From contig NZ_CP108529.1 in NCBI RefSeq assembly GCF_036002945.1, forward strand, positions 8,923,001-8,987,000: a DNA stretch of 64,000 bases, given 5' to 3'. Below, one piece after another: positions 32,594 to 40,443 of this stretch. A model generated the notes under the pieces. It was not told the DNA's origin and did no database searches. It saw only the letters and a program-made list of their open reading frames with translations. This DNA comes from Streptomyces sp. NBC_01224. Lineage in GTDB: Bacteria; Actinomycetota; Actinomycetes; Streptomycetales; Streptomycetaceae. Numbering within the stretch: the first letter of the stretch is position 1; each line of letters begins with the position of its first letter. The position numbers and the translations under genes are program-made.

Positions 32594-32782
32594 GTGGAAA
32601 CACTGCTCTACGCCGCCGAACTCGTCCAGGAAGGCGGTACCTACAAGCTCGTCGTGCAGGACGTGGTGCGGGACACGGTCCACGTCACTCCTGTCCCCAA
32701 ATCCGCGGTGGACAAGCTCCCGACCTTCCTGTCGGTGCTGAGTTCCAAGCTCGGCTCCGCACCGGCACGCGGCCGCTGGTAG
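32594..32782 (+). CDS. Uncharacterised ~62-residue protein, copy A
   Basis: A 62-residue protein from a GTG start with GAAGGA at 32582-32587. It is mostly short beta-strand-like stretches (LYAAELVQEGGTYKLVVQD, then KSAVDKLPTFLSVLSSK) with no signal peptide or membrane segment. I recognise no family. A clear paralogue is encoded at 43635-43838 (PLYSAELIQEGSAYKLVV). In both places it follows SRPBCC coding sequence, which suggests a functional pair. It is the last gene before the hairpin at 32791-32855. Confidence 0.7.
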   Translation: METLLYAAELVQEGGTYKLVVQDVVRDTVHVTPVPKSAVDKLPTFLSVLSSKLGSAPARGRW

Positions 32783-32790
32783 ACCTCTTC

Positions 32791-32855
32791 CGACGTCACG
32801 AGGCCGGTGCCGTCCGGCGCAGCAGCTCCCGGACGGCACCGGCCTCGTGACGTCG
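32791..32855 (+). terminator. Perfect 27-bp hairpin closing the NRPS cluster
   Basis: Arms at 32791-32817 and 32829-32855 are exact reverse complements (27 bp), with an 11-nt loop. It begins 9 bp after the last stop of the NRPS cluster. There is no T-run, as is common for actinomycete terminators, and the strong stem should end or stabilise the long transcript. Confidence 0.8.
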
Positions 32856-33289
32856 CGGCCCAAGGCCTGTCGGGCCTCGCCTCCCCGAACCGCGGCAGGA
32901 TGGTCACCCCCGCTTACTCGGCGATTCCGGTATTGGCGCCCGTGTCCAGGAACGCCCGGGTCTCCTTCGAGGAGTTCGCCCAGCAGCAGACCACCACGAC
33001 CTTGTCGTCGGCGATCGTCTTGCGGAAGTCCTCCAGGCTGGTCGGGTCACATCAGTGTCCCTTGGCGACTTGATCCTGCCGCCGCGCCAAGGGGGCGGTG
33101 GCTGAACGGTGGCTCGCGGTCAGGACGAGTCGCACGCGACGGACTCGCCCTGTCCGTAATAGGGGTGCAAGCACCGTCCATCAGCACGCGCCCGAGATGG
33201 CGGGCCCGACCAGCAGCGGTGCCATGGGGTTCAACGAGGCATACGCGGTCACCCGACGCCGTTCTGCAGACCCCTGCCCGTGCAAAACG
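32856..33289. other. Non-coding stretch between converging units
   Basis: About 430 bp between the cluster hairpin and the convergent FAD oxidoreductase gene. I see no credible gene. A short minus-strand translation around 32925-33065 looks faintly thioredoxin-like but has no start and no CxxC. It may be old coding debris. Confidence 0.4.
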
Positions 33290-34648
33290 TCAGCCCATGA
33301 CGGTTCGAGAGGCGGCACCCTCAGCCATGGGCCGTTTGCGGGAGAATGCGCCTAGGTTGATGACGATGCCGGTGTGTTCACCTGTGTACCGCAGCGGATC
33401 GTGGTCGTGGTCGTGGCCGGCCTCGACGCGGTCGACCAGGGCGGCGAGGAACCGGCCCGCCAGGGGAGCGTTCTTGAACTGGTTGCCGCTCGTTCCCATC
33501 GCGACATAGAAGCCGGCCAGATCGGTGCGGTCGTAGATGGGGGACCAGTCGTCGGCGGCGTCGTAGACACCGGCGATGCCGGTCGGCCGGTTCGGGACGC
33601 GGAGGAGCGGGAATCGGCGTGCGGCCCTGGTCACTTGGGCGTCGAACCGGGCGGCCGTCGGGTGCGGGTTGCACATGTCGGGATCGTCGAGCCACTCCAT
33701 AGGGTCGCAGGCGGGCAGCGTGCTGCCGATGAGGAGGTGTCCGCCGAGGGGGCGCAGGTAGGTCCCAAGGTCGACATCGGCCACGATCAGGCCGAGCGTA
33801 GTCTTGGCGTCGCCCGGGCTCGACGAGGTTGTGTCGCCCTGGCTGACCGGTGCGGCCACCTGGTGGACTTCTTGGCGCAGCGGGCGCACTCCGACGGTGA
33901 ACTCGGCTCCGACCTCGGCCATCCGGTTGAACGCGCCCGACCAGGGCCCGGCGGCGTTGATCACCACCGGTGCCGTGATCGCGGTGCCGTCGGCGAGCCG
34001 GATACCCGCCACCCGGTCCTCGCGGCGCAGGACACCGACGACTGTGCGATGGAAGAGGAAGCGCGCCCCGATGCGGGCCGCCGCGTCCGCGAGATTCTGT
34101 GCCGCGAGCTGGGGATCGTCGACGAAGCCCGCATCGGGTGTGAACAGCGCGCCGAGTTCCCCTTCCGGGCCGGAGAAGAACGCCTCGTCGAGCAGGGGCT
34201 TGGGGGGTCCGTAGCGTCCCGCGTCGATGCCGGGGATCCGGCTGCGCAGCGTTGCGGCATCCCAGCGCTCGTACGGCACGCCGGCACGCTCGAACAGCGC
34301 GATGACCTCCGACGTCCCGGAGCCCGGCGCGTCGAGGAGTACCGCTCCGGTCCGCCGGAACGCCGCCAGGCCAGGGCCGTGCATGGTGCCCAGGTGCTCC
34401 GCCCATCGTGCCCAGCAGTGCTGGGATTCCCAGGCGGTGGCGACACCGTCCCAGGTCGAGTAGTTGAAACGGATGATCGCGCTCGAGGCGCTGGTGGATC
34501 CGTGGCCGACGCCGCCGGACTTGTCGACGACCACTACGCGCCGACCGGTGCGCGCCAGTTCCAGTGCCACCGCGGCACCGATCACACCGGCGCCCACGAC
34601 GACCGCGTCCGCGCCGGACGGAAGCGTGTCCGGTTCCCTGTCCGTCAT
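33290..34648 (-). CDS. FAD-dependent oxidoreductase, D-amino-acid/sarcosine oxidase (DAO) family
   Basis: A 452-residue protein with the N-terminal Rossmann dinucleotide motif VVVGAGVIGAAVALELA and a GHGSTSASSAIIR stretch typical of the DAO/GlpO superfamily. This superfamily oxidises secondary or primary amines such as sarcosine, glycine betaine derivatives or D-amino acids. The C-terminal FAD-binding region is present (GVYDAADDWSPIYD, then FYVAMGTSGNQFKNAP). The start ATG at 34648 overlaps the stop of the upstream ATPase gene by 4 bp (ATGA), so translation is coupled to the peptide transporter. The imported substrate or a breakdown product is probably what it oxidises, which is inference. 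Confidence 0.88.
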   Translation of the reverse strand: MTDREPDTLPSGADAVVVGAGVIGAAVALELARTGRRVVVVDKSGGVGHGSTSASSAIIRFNYSTWDGVATAWESQHCWARWAEHLGTMHGPGLAAFRRTGAVLLDAPGSGTSEVIALFERAGVPYERWDAATLRSRIPGIDAGRYGPPKPLLDEAFFSGPEGELGALFTPDAGFVDDPQLAAQNLADAAARIGARFLFHRTVVGVLRREDRVAGIRLADGTAITAPVVINAAGPWSGAFNRMAEVGAEFTVGVRPLRQEVHQVAAPVSQGDTTSSSPGDAKTTLGLIVADVDLGTYLRPLGGHLLIGSTLPACDPMEWLDDPDMCNPHPTAARFDAQVTRAARRFPLLRVPNRPTGIAGVYDAADDWSPIYDRTDLAGFYVAMGTSGNQFKNAPLAGRFLAALVDRVEAGHDHDHDPLRYTGEHTGIVINLGAFSRKRPMAEGAASRTVMG

Positions 34649-35706
34649 GACTGCAGGTCCCCCGGGGTTCGCGGAGCCCGGTCGCCGTTCGCGTCCGGGT
34701 GGACGCTGCCGGCGTGGGGCGGGCAGTCGCCGACGCGATACGGGAAGTGGCACGCGGCGCGGTGCGGCTGTCCGGCCGCATCCTGCTGGGGGTCCCGTGC
34801 GGCGCAGACGTCCCGTCCGGGACGCCGGCTCGGCCCGACGGGGCAGCGCGGATGAAAGCGGCATCCGGTCGGTGGCGACGCGGGGTCGGGCACCTCTCCG
34901 GGAAGAAGCGGTTCCTCGACCGGTCGTCGTCCGGCGTGCAAGCTCGGCACGGCGGACAGCAGCGTTCGGGTGTAGGGGTGCCGTGGGCTGTGCAGCAGGT
35001 TCTCGGTGGAGGCGGTCTCGACGATCCGACCGAGATACATCACGGCGACGGCGTCCGACACATGGCGGACGGCGGCGAGGTCATGGCTGATGAACAGCAT
35101 GGCGAAGCCCATGCGTCGTTGCAGATCCCGAAGCATGGTGAGGAGCGCCGCCCGGACCGACACATCGAGAGCCGAGGTGACCTCGTCGGCGATGAGAACC
35201 GCCGGATCGACGGCGAGCGCGCGGGCGACGGCCACGCGTTGGCGCTGGCCGCCCGAGAGCTGCCGCGGCACACGGTCGGCGCAGCCGGCGTCGAGACCGA
35301 CCAGTTCCAGCAGCCCGCTGATGCGCTGTTCGCGGCTGCGGCGGTTCAGCCGGACGAAGGCCCCGGCTGATTCGGCGATCGACTGACGGACCGTCATGCG
35401 CGGGTCCAATGCCGTGTCCGGGTCCTGGAACACCAGTTGGACCTGTTGCCCCAACTGACGCCGATCGGCCGCCCGGCGCCCACGGTACTCCCGCCCACCG
35501 ACCGTGATCCGCCCGGCGTACGGGCTGTCCAGCCCGACGACCGCACGTGCCAGGGTGGACTTTCCCGAACCGGACTCGCCGACCAGGCCGACCGTCGTGC
35601 CTTGGGGAACCTCCAGTGACACTCCGTCCACTGCCGTGATCGGCCCGAACGGCCCGTGGTGGCGAACAGTGACGTCGTACAGCGCCAACCCTGCCCCTTC
35701 CATCAC
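34645..35706 (-). CDS. Oligopeptide/dipeptide ABC transporter ATP-binding protein (DppF/OppF type)
   Basis: A 353-residue ATPase with Walker A GLVGESGSGKST, signature LSGGQRQRVAVARAL and Walker B VLIADEVTSALD. It has the C-terminal oligopeptide-transporter extension (HPYTRTLLSAVP, and a cysteine-containing CRFHPRCP segment typical of DppD/F and OppD/F). It is the second ATPase subunit. Its start overlaps the stop of the fused permease-ATPase gene by 4 bp and its stop overlaps the FAD oxidoreductase start, so three genes are translationally coupled. Confidence 0.93.
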   Translation of the reverse strand: MMEGAGLALYDVTVRHHGPFGPITAVDGVSLEVPQGTTVGLVGESGSGKSTLARAVVGLDSPYAGRITVGGREYRGRRAADRRQLGQQVQLVFQDPDTALDPRMTVRQSIAESAGAFVRLNRRSREQRISGLLELVGLDAGCADRVPRQLSGGQRQRVAVARALAVDPAVLIADEVTSALDVSVRAALLTMLRDLQRRMGFAMLFISHDLAAVRHVSDAVAVMYLGRIVETASTENLLHSPRHPYTRTLLSAVPSLHAGRRPVEEPLLPGEVPDPASPPTGCRFHPRCPVGPSRRPGRDVCAARDPQQDAAGQPHRAACHFPYRVGDCPPHAGSVHPDANGDRAPRTPGDLQS

Positions 35707-37646
35707 TTCTCCGCCTCTTCGGTCTCACGCTGTCCGCAGACCAGCGCCGGGGGCAGCGGTCGCCAGCAGGCGACCTCGTGCCCCGGGTCGAGCAGGGACA
35801 ACACGGGGCTCTCCACGGCGCACCGGTCCAGTCGATGCGGACAGCGGTCATGGAACGGGCAGCCCGGGACCGCACCGCACGGATCGGGCGGCCCTCCCTC
35901 GATGGTGTGCAGGGGGCGGCCGCGGTCCGCGGCCATGTCCGGGACCGAGGCGACGAGCATCCGCGTGTACGGATGCCGTGCGCCGGTCGCCAGCTCATGG
36001 GCAGGAAGGTTCTCCACGATCGTCCCCCCGTACATGACCAGAACCCGGTCGCAGGCGTCGGCCACCAGGGCGATGTCGTGGCTGATGAAGAGGATCGCGG
36101 TGGCGTCGTCGTGCCGGATACGGCGGAGCAGGTCCATGATCTGCCGCTGCACGGTGACGTCCAGGGCTGTCGTCGGCTCGTCCGCGATGATGAGGTCGGG
36201 GCGCATCATCGAAGCGGCAGCGATCGCCACTCGCTGGCGCTGACCGCCGGAGAGCTGAAAGGGGCGGGACCGCAGCAACCGACGCCCGCCGGGCAGCGCG
36301 ACCCGCTGAAGCTGTGCCAGGGCCTGCTCGACGGCCTGGGCACGAGGGGTGCCATGGTGCGCGCGCACGGCCTCCGTCATCTGCGTTCCGATGCGGAGCG
36401 ACGGGTTGAAGGCCGAGGCCGGGTTCTGGAAGATCATCGCCATTCCCGTCGCCAGCTGCCTGCGTCGCTCTTTGCGTGTCGAAGACTCGGCGTCCGCGCC
36501 GAGGAACCGGTGGGTACCCCAGGTCGCGCAGGCGCCGTCCGGCAGCAGGTCGGCGATGGCAAGCGCCGTCAGCGACTTCCCGGAGCCGGACTCGCCGACC
36601 AGGCCGACCATCTCACCGCGCCGCAGAGCGAGGTTGACACCGCGGACGGGCCGGACCACCCGGTCCGCCGAGGGAAGGGCGACCCGCAGATCCTCCACCT
36701 CCAGCACGTGGTCCACGGATGCCGGTCGGTCGGCGCGTGCCGGGTGTACCGCGGGTTCTTCCAGCTGCCGTGTGCGGACGCGTCGCGCGGCGGCTCCGGC
36801 CAGCACCTCGCCGAGCAGTTGGAAGGCCACACTGGCGTAGACGATGGCGACGCCGGGTGCCACGGCGGGCAGAGGTTCGGTGTAGATGCGGTCCAGCCCC
36901 TGGCTCAGCAGGAGCCCCCAGTCGTACGAAGGGGACTGCACCCCCAGTCCGAGGAAGCTCAGCCCCGACAGGGCCACGAGTGCCGAGCCCGCGGCGACTG
37001 TGGTGTTGAGCATCAGCGGTTCGGCGATGTGGGGCAGGACATGGCGCAGGAGGAGCCGATGGCGACGCAGGCCCAGCACACGTGCCGCCGCCATGAAGTC
37101 GGTTCCGGCCACTCCGGCAGCAAGGGTCTGCGTGATCCGCGCGAAGCCCGGTGCACTGGCGACGGCGAGTGCGAACACCGCCCCACCCGCCCCCGCGCCG
37201 AAGAGGGCCGCGAAGAACATCGCGACGAGAAGCGCGGGAAATGCCAGTAGGAGGTTGATCAGGGCTCCCAGCAGGCGGCGGGCGCGCCCGCCCACGACGG
37301 CGGTGAGCGCGCCCAGTGTGACCCCGGCCATCGCCCCGAGGAGCGTGGCCGCGACTGCCAGCAGCAGGGAGAGCCAAGTCGCCGAGAGCAGCCGGGCGAG
37401 CAGGTCGCGCCCGAGACGGTCCGTGCCGAGCAGATGACTTGCAGTGGGCCCCCGCAGCACCGCCGACGGGTCCGGACGGTCGGCGGCCTGCCCCCACAGC
37501 ACCGCCCCCGCGACGGCCAGTACGGCGAGCGATCCGAGCATCGCCAGGGTGATCACGCCCATGGGCGAGGCCCAGACCGACCGGGACGCGCGAGACCTGC
37601 CGGCGGCGGCACCCGGCGTGGAAGGGGAAGGGGGAAACAGCACCAT
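35703..37646 (-). CDS. Fused permease-ATPase of a peptide ABC transporter (DppC-DppD fusion)
   Basis: A 647-residue protein joining two subunits that are usually separate. Residues ~25-290 are a DppC-type permease (LLGTDRLGRDLLARLL at the start of the permease core; EAA-loop region AAARVLGLRRHRLLLRHVLP). Residues ~310-640 are an ATPase with Walker A GLVGESGSGKSLTALAI, signature LSGGQRQRVAIAAA, Walker B LIIADEPTTALD and the cysteine-bearing CPFHDRCPHR extension. The frame is continuous with no sign of error at the joint. Such fusions fix permease-ATPase stoichiometry and occur sporadically in actinomycetes. Confidence 0.92.
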   Translation of the reverse strand: MVLFPPSPSTPGAAAGRSRASRSVWASPMGVITLAMLGSLAVLAVAGAVLWGQAADRPDPSAVLRGPTASHLLGTDRLGRDLLARLLSATWLSLLLAVAATLLGAMAGVTLGALTAVVGGRARRLLGALINLLLAFPALLVAMFFAALFGAGAGGAVFALAVASAPGFARITQTLAAGVAGTDFMAAARVLGLRRHRLLLRHVLPHIAEPLMLNTTVAAGSALVALSGLSFLGLGVQSPSYDWGLLLSQGLDRIYTEPLPAVAPGVAIVYASVAFQLLGEVLAGAAARRVRTRQLEEPAVHPARADRPASVDHVLEVEDLRVALPSADRVVRPVRGVNLALRRGEMVGLVGESGSGKSLTALAIADLLPDGACATWGTHRFLGADAESSTRKERRRQLATGMAMIFQNPASAFNPSLRIGTQMTEAVRAHHGTPRAQAVEQALAQLQRVALPGGRRLLRSRPFQLSGGQRQRVAIAAASMMRPDLIIADEPTTALDVTVQRQIMDLLRRIRHDDATAILFISHDIALVADACDRVLVMYGGTIVENLPAHELATGARHPYTRMLVASVPDMAADRGRPLHTIEGGPPDPCGAVPGCPFHDRCPHRLDRCAVESPVLSLLDPGHEVACWRPLPPALVCGQRETEEAEK

Positions 37647-37650
37647 CGGA

Positions 37651-38637
37651 TCACGTCTTCCGGATGACCGATCGGGGGTCGAGCAGGGCTAGGGCCAGAT
37701 CGACCAGGAAGTTCACCGCGAGGACGGCCGAGCCCAGCACGAGAACCGACGCCTCGACGACCGCGTAGTCCTGCGCGGCCACGGACTGTGCCATCGCCGA
37801 ACCGATGCCCGGCCAGGCGAACACCTTCTCGACCAATACGGTCCCCGCGATCAGGGCCGGCAGGAGATTCCCGGCGAGCGTCAGCGACGCGGTCAGCGTG
37901 TTCGGTGCCACGTGGCGCAGATAGAGCGGGACGGCGGGCAGCCGTTTCGCGCGGGCGGCACGCAGATAGTCCGTCGCGAGAACCTTGAGCGTCTCCACCC
38001 GTACGATCCGCAGTAGAACCGCGGTCGGAGCGAGCGCCAGCGCGAGCACGGGCAGCACGTAGGACTGAGGACCGAGGTCGCCGGCTACCGGAAAGATGCG
38101 CAGGGCGACCGCCAGTCCCGCGGTGAGACCCGCCGCGAGCACGAAGTCCGGCATGCCCGCCATGGCGGAGGTGGTGGCGGTGAACGCCAGCTCCGCCCGG
38201 GGCCGCCGCCCTCCGCGTGTCCACACCGCGGCGAGCAGCCCCCCGGGGAGGGCGACGACGAGTACGCAGGCGAACGCCAGGACAGCCAGCAGCAAGGTGG
38301 CCGGCAGACGTGCCCTGACCAGGTCGGCGACCGGCTCGCCGGTCACCAGAGAGACCCCGAGGTCCCCGTGGGCCAGATGGCGCAGATACTGCCGGTACTG
38401 TGCCAACAGGCCGTGATCCAAACCGAGTTCGTGTCGTTTGGCCGCTACGAGGTCCGGCGGGGCATCCACCCCCAGCGCGGCCCGGACGGGGTCACCGGGT
38501 ACCAGCCGGATCATCGCGAAGGAAGCGGTGACGACCACGAAGAGGGAGACCGCCAGCCGCACCGCACGCCAGCAGCAGAACACCACCCACGGGTGGCACC
38601 GGGCCAGGGCGCCGAGCCGCGCGGACACGGTCGTCAT
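37651..38637 (-). CDS. Peptide ABC transporter permease (DppB/OppB type)
   Basis: A 328-residue inner-membrane permease with about six transmembrane segments, beginning after a short cytoplasmic N-terminus (LAVSLFVVVTASFAMIRLVP). The conserved permease loop reads YLRAARAKRLPAVPLYLRHV, with PGDPVRAALG near the N-terminus. It pairs with the fused DppC-DppD protein to form the channel and lies second in the operon, after the binding protein. Confidence 0.93.
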   Translation of the reverse strand: MTTVSARLGALARCHPWVVFCCWRAVRLAVSLFVVVTASFAMIRLVPGDPVRAALGVDAPPDLVAAKRHELGLDHGLLAQYRQYLRHLAHGDLGVSLVTGEPVADLVRARLPATLLLAVLAFACVLVVALPGGLLAAVWTRGGRRPRAELAFTATTSAMAGMPDFVLAAGLTAGLAVALRIFPVAGDLGPQSYVLPVLALALAPTAVLLRIVRVETLKVLATDYLRAARAKRLPAVPLYLRHVAPNTLTASLTLAGNLLPALIAGTVLVEKVFAWPGIGSAMAQSVAAQDYAVVEASVLVLGSAVLAVNFLVDLALALLDPRSVIRKT

Positions 38638-38688
38638 GGGAGACCTCCTCGACTGGTGGTGCGCGGTCGTGTGCGGCGTCCGACGCCG

Positions 38689-40296
38689 CTACCTGTGCAG
38701 GCGGATGCTGGTCGGTACGATCTGGCCGCCGGGCGCGACGGCGAAGGTCGTCCGGTAGCCGTATACCGTGCTCGTGCCGTCGGCGATGGGGAGCGCATCG
38801 GCCGAGCGGAACAGCGCCGCGGCGGCCCTGTTCCAGTCCGCACAGCTGGCCGTGCCCGGTGCGCGCAGGGCGAGGGCGACGAAGCGGTCGTAGGCGCTGT
38901 TGGCGACGTACGCGAAGTTGAGCCCCCCGGACGGCGGCGAGCCGGAGAAGTACGGGACGAGCTGCGCGGGCAGCGGCGGACCCGGCGAGCTGCCGACCAC
39001 GACGTCGAAGTCGCCGCTTTGGTACATGGCCTGTACCACCGCGTTGCTGCTCTCGCTGACGAGGTCGACGTCCGCACCCAGCGCCTGCCAGGTGGCGGCC
39101 ATCAGTTCGGCGACTGACGGAAGGGTGGAGCCGAAGTCGGCGCTGCTGAGCAGCCGCAGCCGCAGCGGCCTGCTGTGCTTCACCAGCCTGCCCCGTGCGT
39201 TCTTCGTCCAGCCCGCGGCGCCCATAGCCCCCACGGCACTGTGCGAGGGCAGGTTCCCGGCGGCCACGTCGGCGTGGCAGACGGAGTCCGCGGCGGTCAG
39301 ATGGCTGGCGGGCGTTCCGTCGCCGCCGATCGCCACATTGGCGAGGCCCTTGCGGTCCAGGGCGCCCACCAGTGCCTGACGCAGCACAGGATCGCTCAAG
39401 GGGCGGCCGGTCCGTTCGTTGAAGAAGGTCAGCCCCACCACGGTCGGCACCTGGGCGGTGGCCAGGCCGTGGCTGGTCAGCCGCGCGCGGTCCGGGCCGG
39501 TCACCATCGCGATGTTCACGCCGCCCGTGAGCAGCAGATTCGCCACCGTGGACTCCTGCGGCACCACCGACACCACGATCCGCTCAGGCTGGCCCGCAGC
39601 TGCGTTGGTCGCTCCCCGCGGCCCCCACGCATATCCCTTGCGCCGTGTGAAGAGGTACGGACCGCCCGAGGTGTAACCGCTCAGCACGTACGGCCCGGTG
39701 CCCTCCGTGCTCCTGTCCAGCGCGCCGGGATCCGCCAGCCCGGCGGGGCAGACGACGGGCACCAGACCGATCGTCCGCACGATGAAGCTGTACGGTGACG
39801 CCATCCGCACCGACACCGTCCGTGCCGCGTCGTCGGCCGACACCGTGAACGGCACACCAGGCAGTGCCGCCCGGGCGCCGACGAGCCGGTTGCGGGGATC
39901 GCTCGCATATCTCAGTGACCGGGCCACCCCGGAGGCCGTGAGGATCGCGCCGTCGGAGCAGGTCACTCCCCTGCGCAGGGTGAAACTCGCCGAAGTGGCT
40001 CCGGCCCGCCACTTCTCGGCCAGGCCCGACGCCACACGCCCGTCCGGCGCCATATTGACCAACGAGTCGTAGGCATAAGGAGCCAGGGCAGAGCCGAACT
40101 GCGAGTACGGATGGAAACTCGGGGTCTCGGAGGCGGTGGCGATCGTGACGGTGCCCCCCACGACGACAGGGGTGTGCGTCGATGACACGTTGCCGCCGCC
40201 ACAACCGGTCATCACGGCTGACGCGACAGCGGCGGACGCCACCGCGGCCGACCGAGCCCTGGGAAACGACACGGTTCGGCGGTACATGGTGTTCAT
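38689..40296 (-). CDS. Peptide/solute-binding lipoprotein (SBP_bac_5 family)
   Basis: A 535-residue extracellular binding protein. The signal peptide ends in a lipobox-like VMTGC, so the mature protein should be lipid-anchored. Family 5 features follow: TIATASETPSFHPY, the LAEKW region after SLVNMAPDGRVASG, and FTLRRGVTCSDGAIL. It captures the ligand (oligopeptide, nickel chelate, opine or similar) for the permease and ATPase genes downstream. It is the first gene of the operon and is divergent from the DUF885 gene. The substrate is not readable from sequence; the coupled FAD amine oxidase and adjacent DUF885 hydrolase favour a peptide or amino-acid derivative. Confidence 0.93.
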   Translation of the reverse strand: MNTMYRRTVSFPRARSAAVASAAVASAVMTGCGGGNVSSTHTPVVVGGTVTIATASETPSFHPYSQFGSALAPYAYDSLVNMAPDGRVASGLAEKWRAGATSASFTLRRGVTCSDGAILTASGVARSLRYASDPRNRLVGARAALPGVPFTVSADDAARTVSVRMASPYSFIVRTIGLVPVVCPAGLADPGALDRSTEGTGPYVLSGYTSGGPYLFTRRKGYAWGPRGATNAAAGQPERIVVSVVPQESTVANLLLTGGVNIAMVTGPDRARLTSHGLATAQVPTVVGLTFFNERTGRPLSDPVLRQALVGALDRKGLANVAIGGDGTPASHLTAADSVCHADVAAGNLPSHSAVGAMGAAGWTKNARGRLVKHSRPLRLRLLSSADFGSTLPSVAELMAATWQALGADVDLVSESSNAVVQAMYQSGDFDVVVGSSPGPPLPAQLVPYFSGSPPSGGLNFAYVANSAYDRFVALALRAPGTASCADWNRAAAALFRSADALPIADGTSTVYGYRTTFAVAPGGQIVPTSIRLHR

Positions 40297-40443
40297 CGTG
40301 CCACCGAGATCGACGGCGTCGGGCCGCCTCCCCCGGGCCGGACACGAACGGGCCGGATGAATTCCCCCGTTCGAGTGAGGTCGTCCGACTCGCGGTTCAT
40401 CTCCATTCCTGACGTGGCGTCATTCGGCGCGCACACTGGCCGC

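Noticed and set aside
32925..33065. Thioredoxin-like gene on the minus strand
   Set aside because: Only about 45 residues read like a thioredoxin-type strand-helix. There is no CxxC, no start and no ribosome site.
33070..33285. Possible small plus-strand genes
   Set aside because: Short frames without ribosome sites or recognisable sequence; treated as non-coding.
40357..40443. N-terminal extension of the DUF885 protein from ATG 40357
   Set aside because: The extra 29 residues do not look like the family and no ribosome site is visible. The ATG at 40444 fits the family start better, although it also lacks a clear site.
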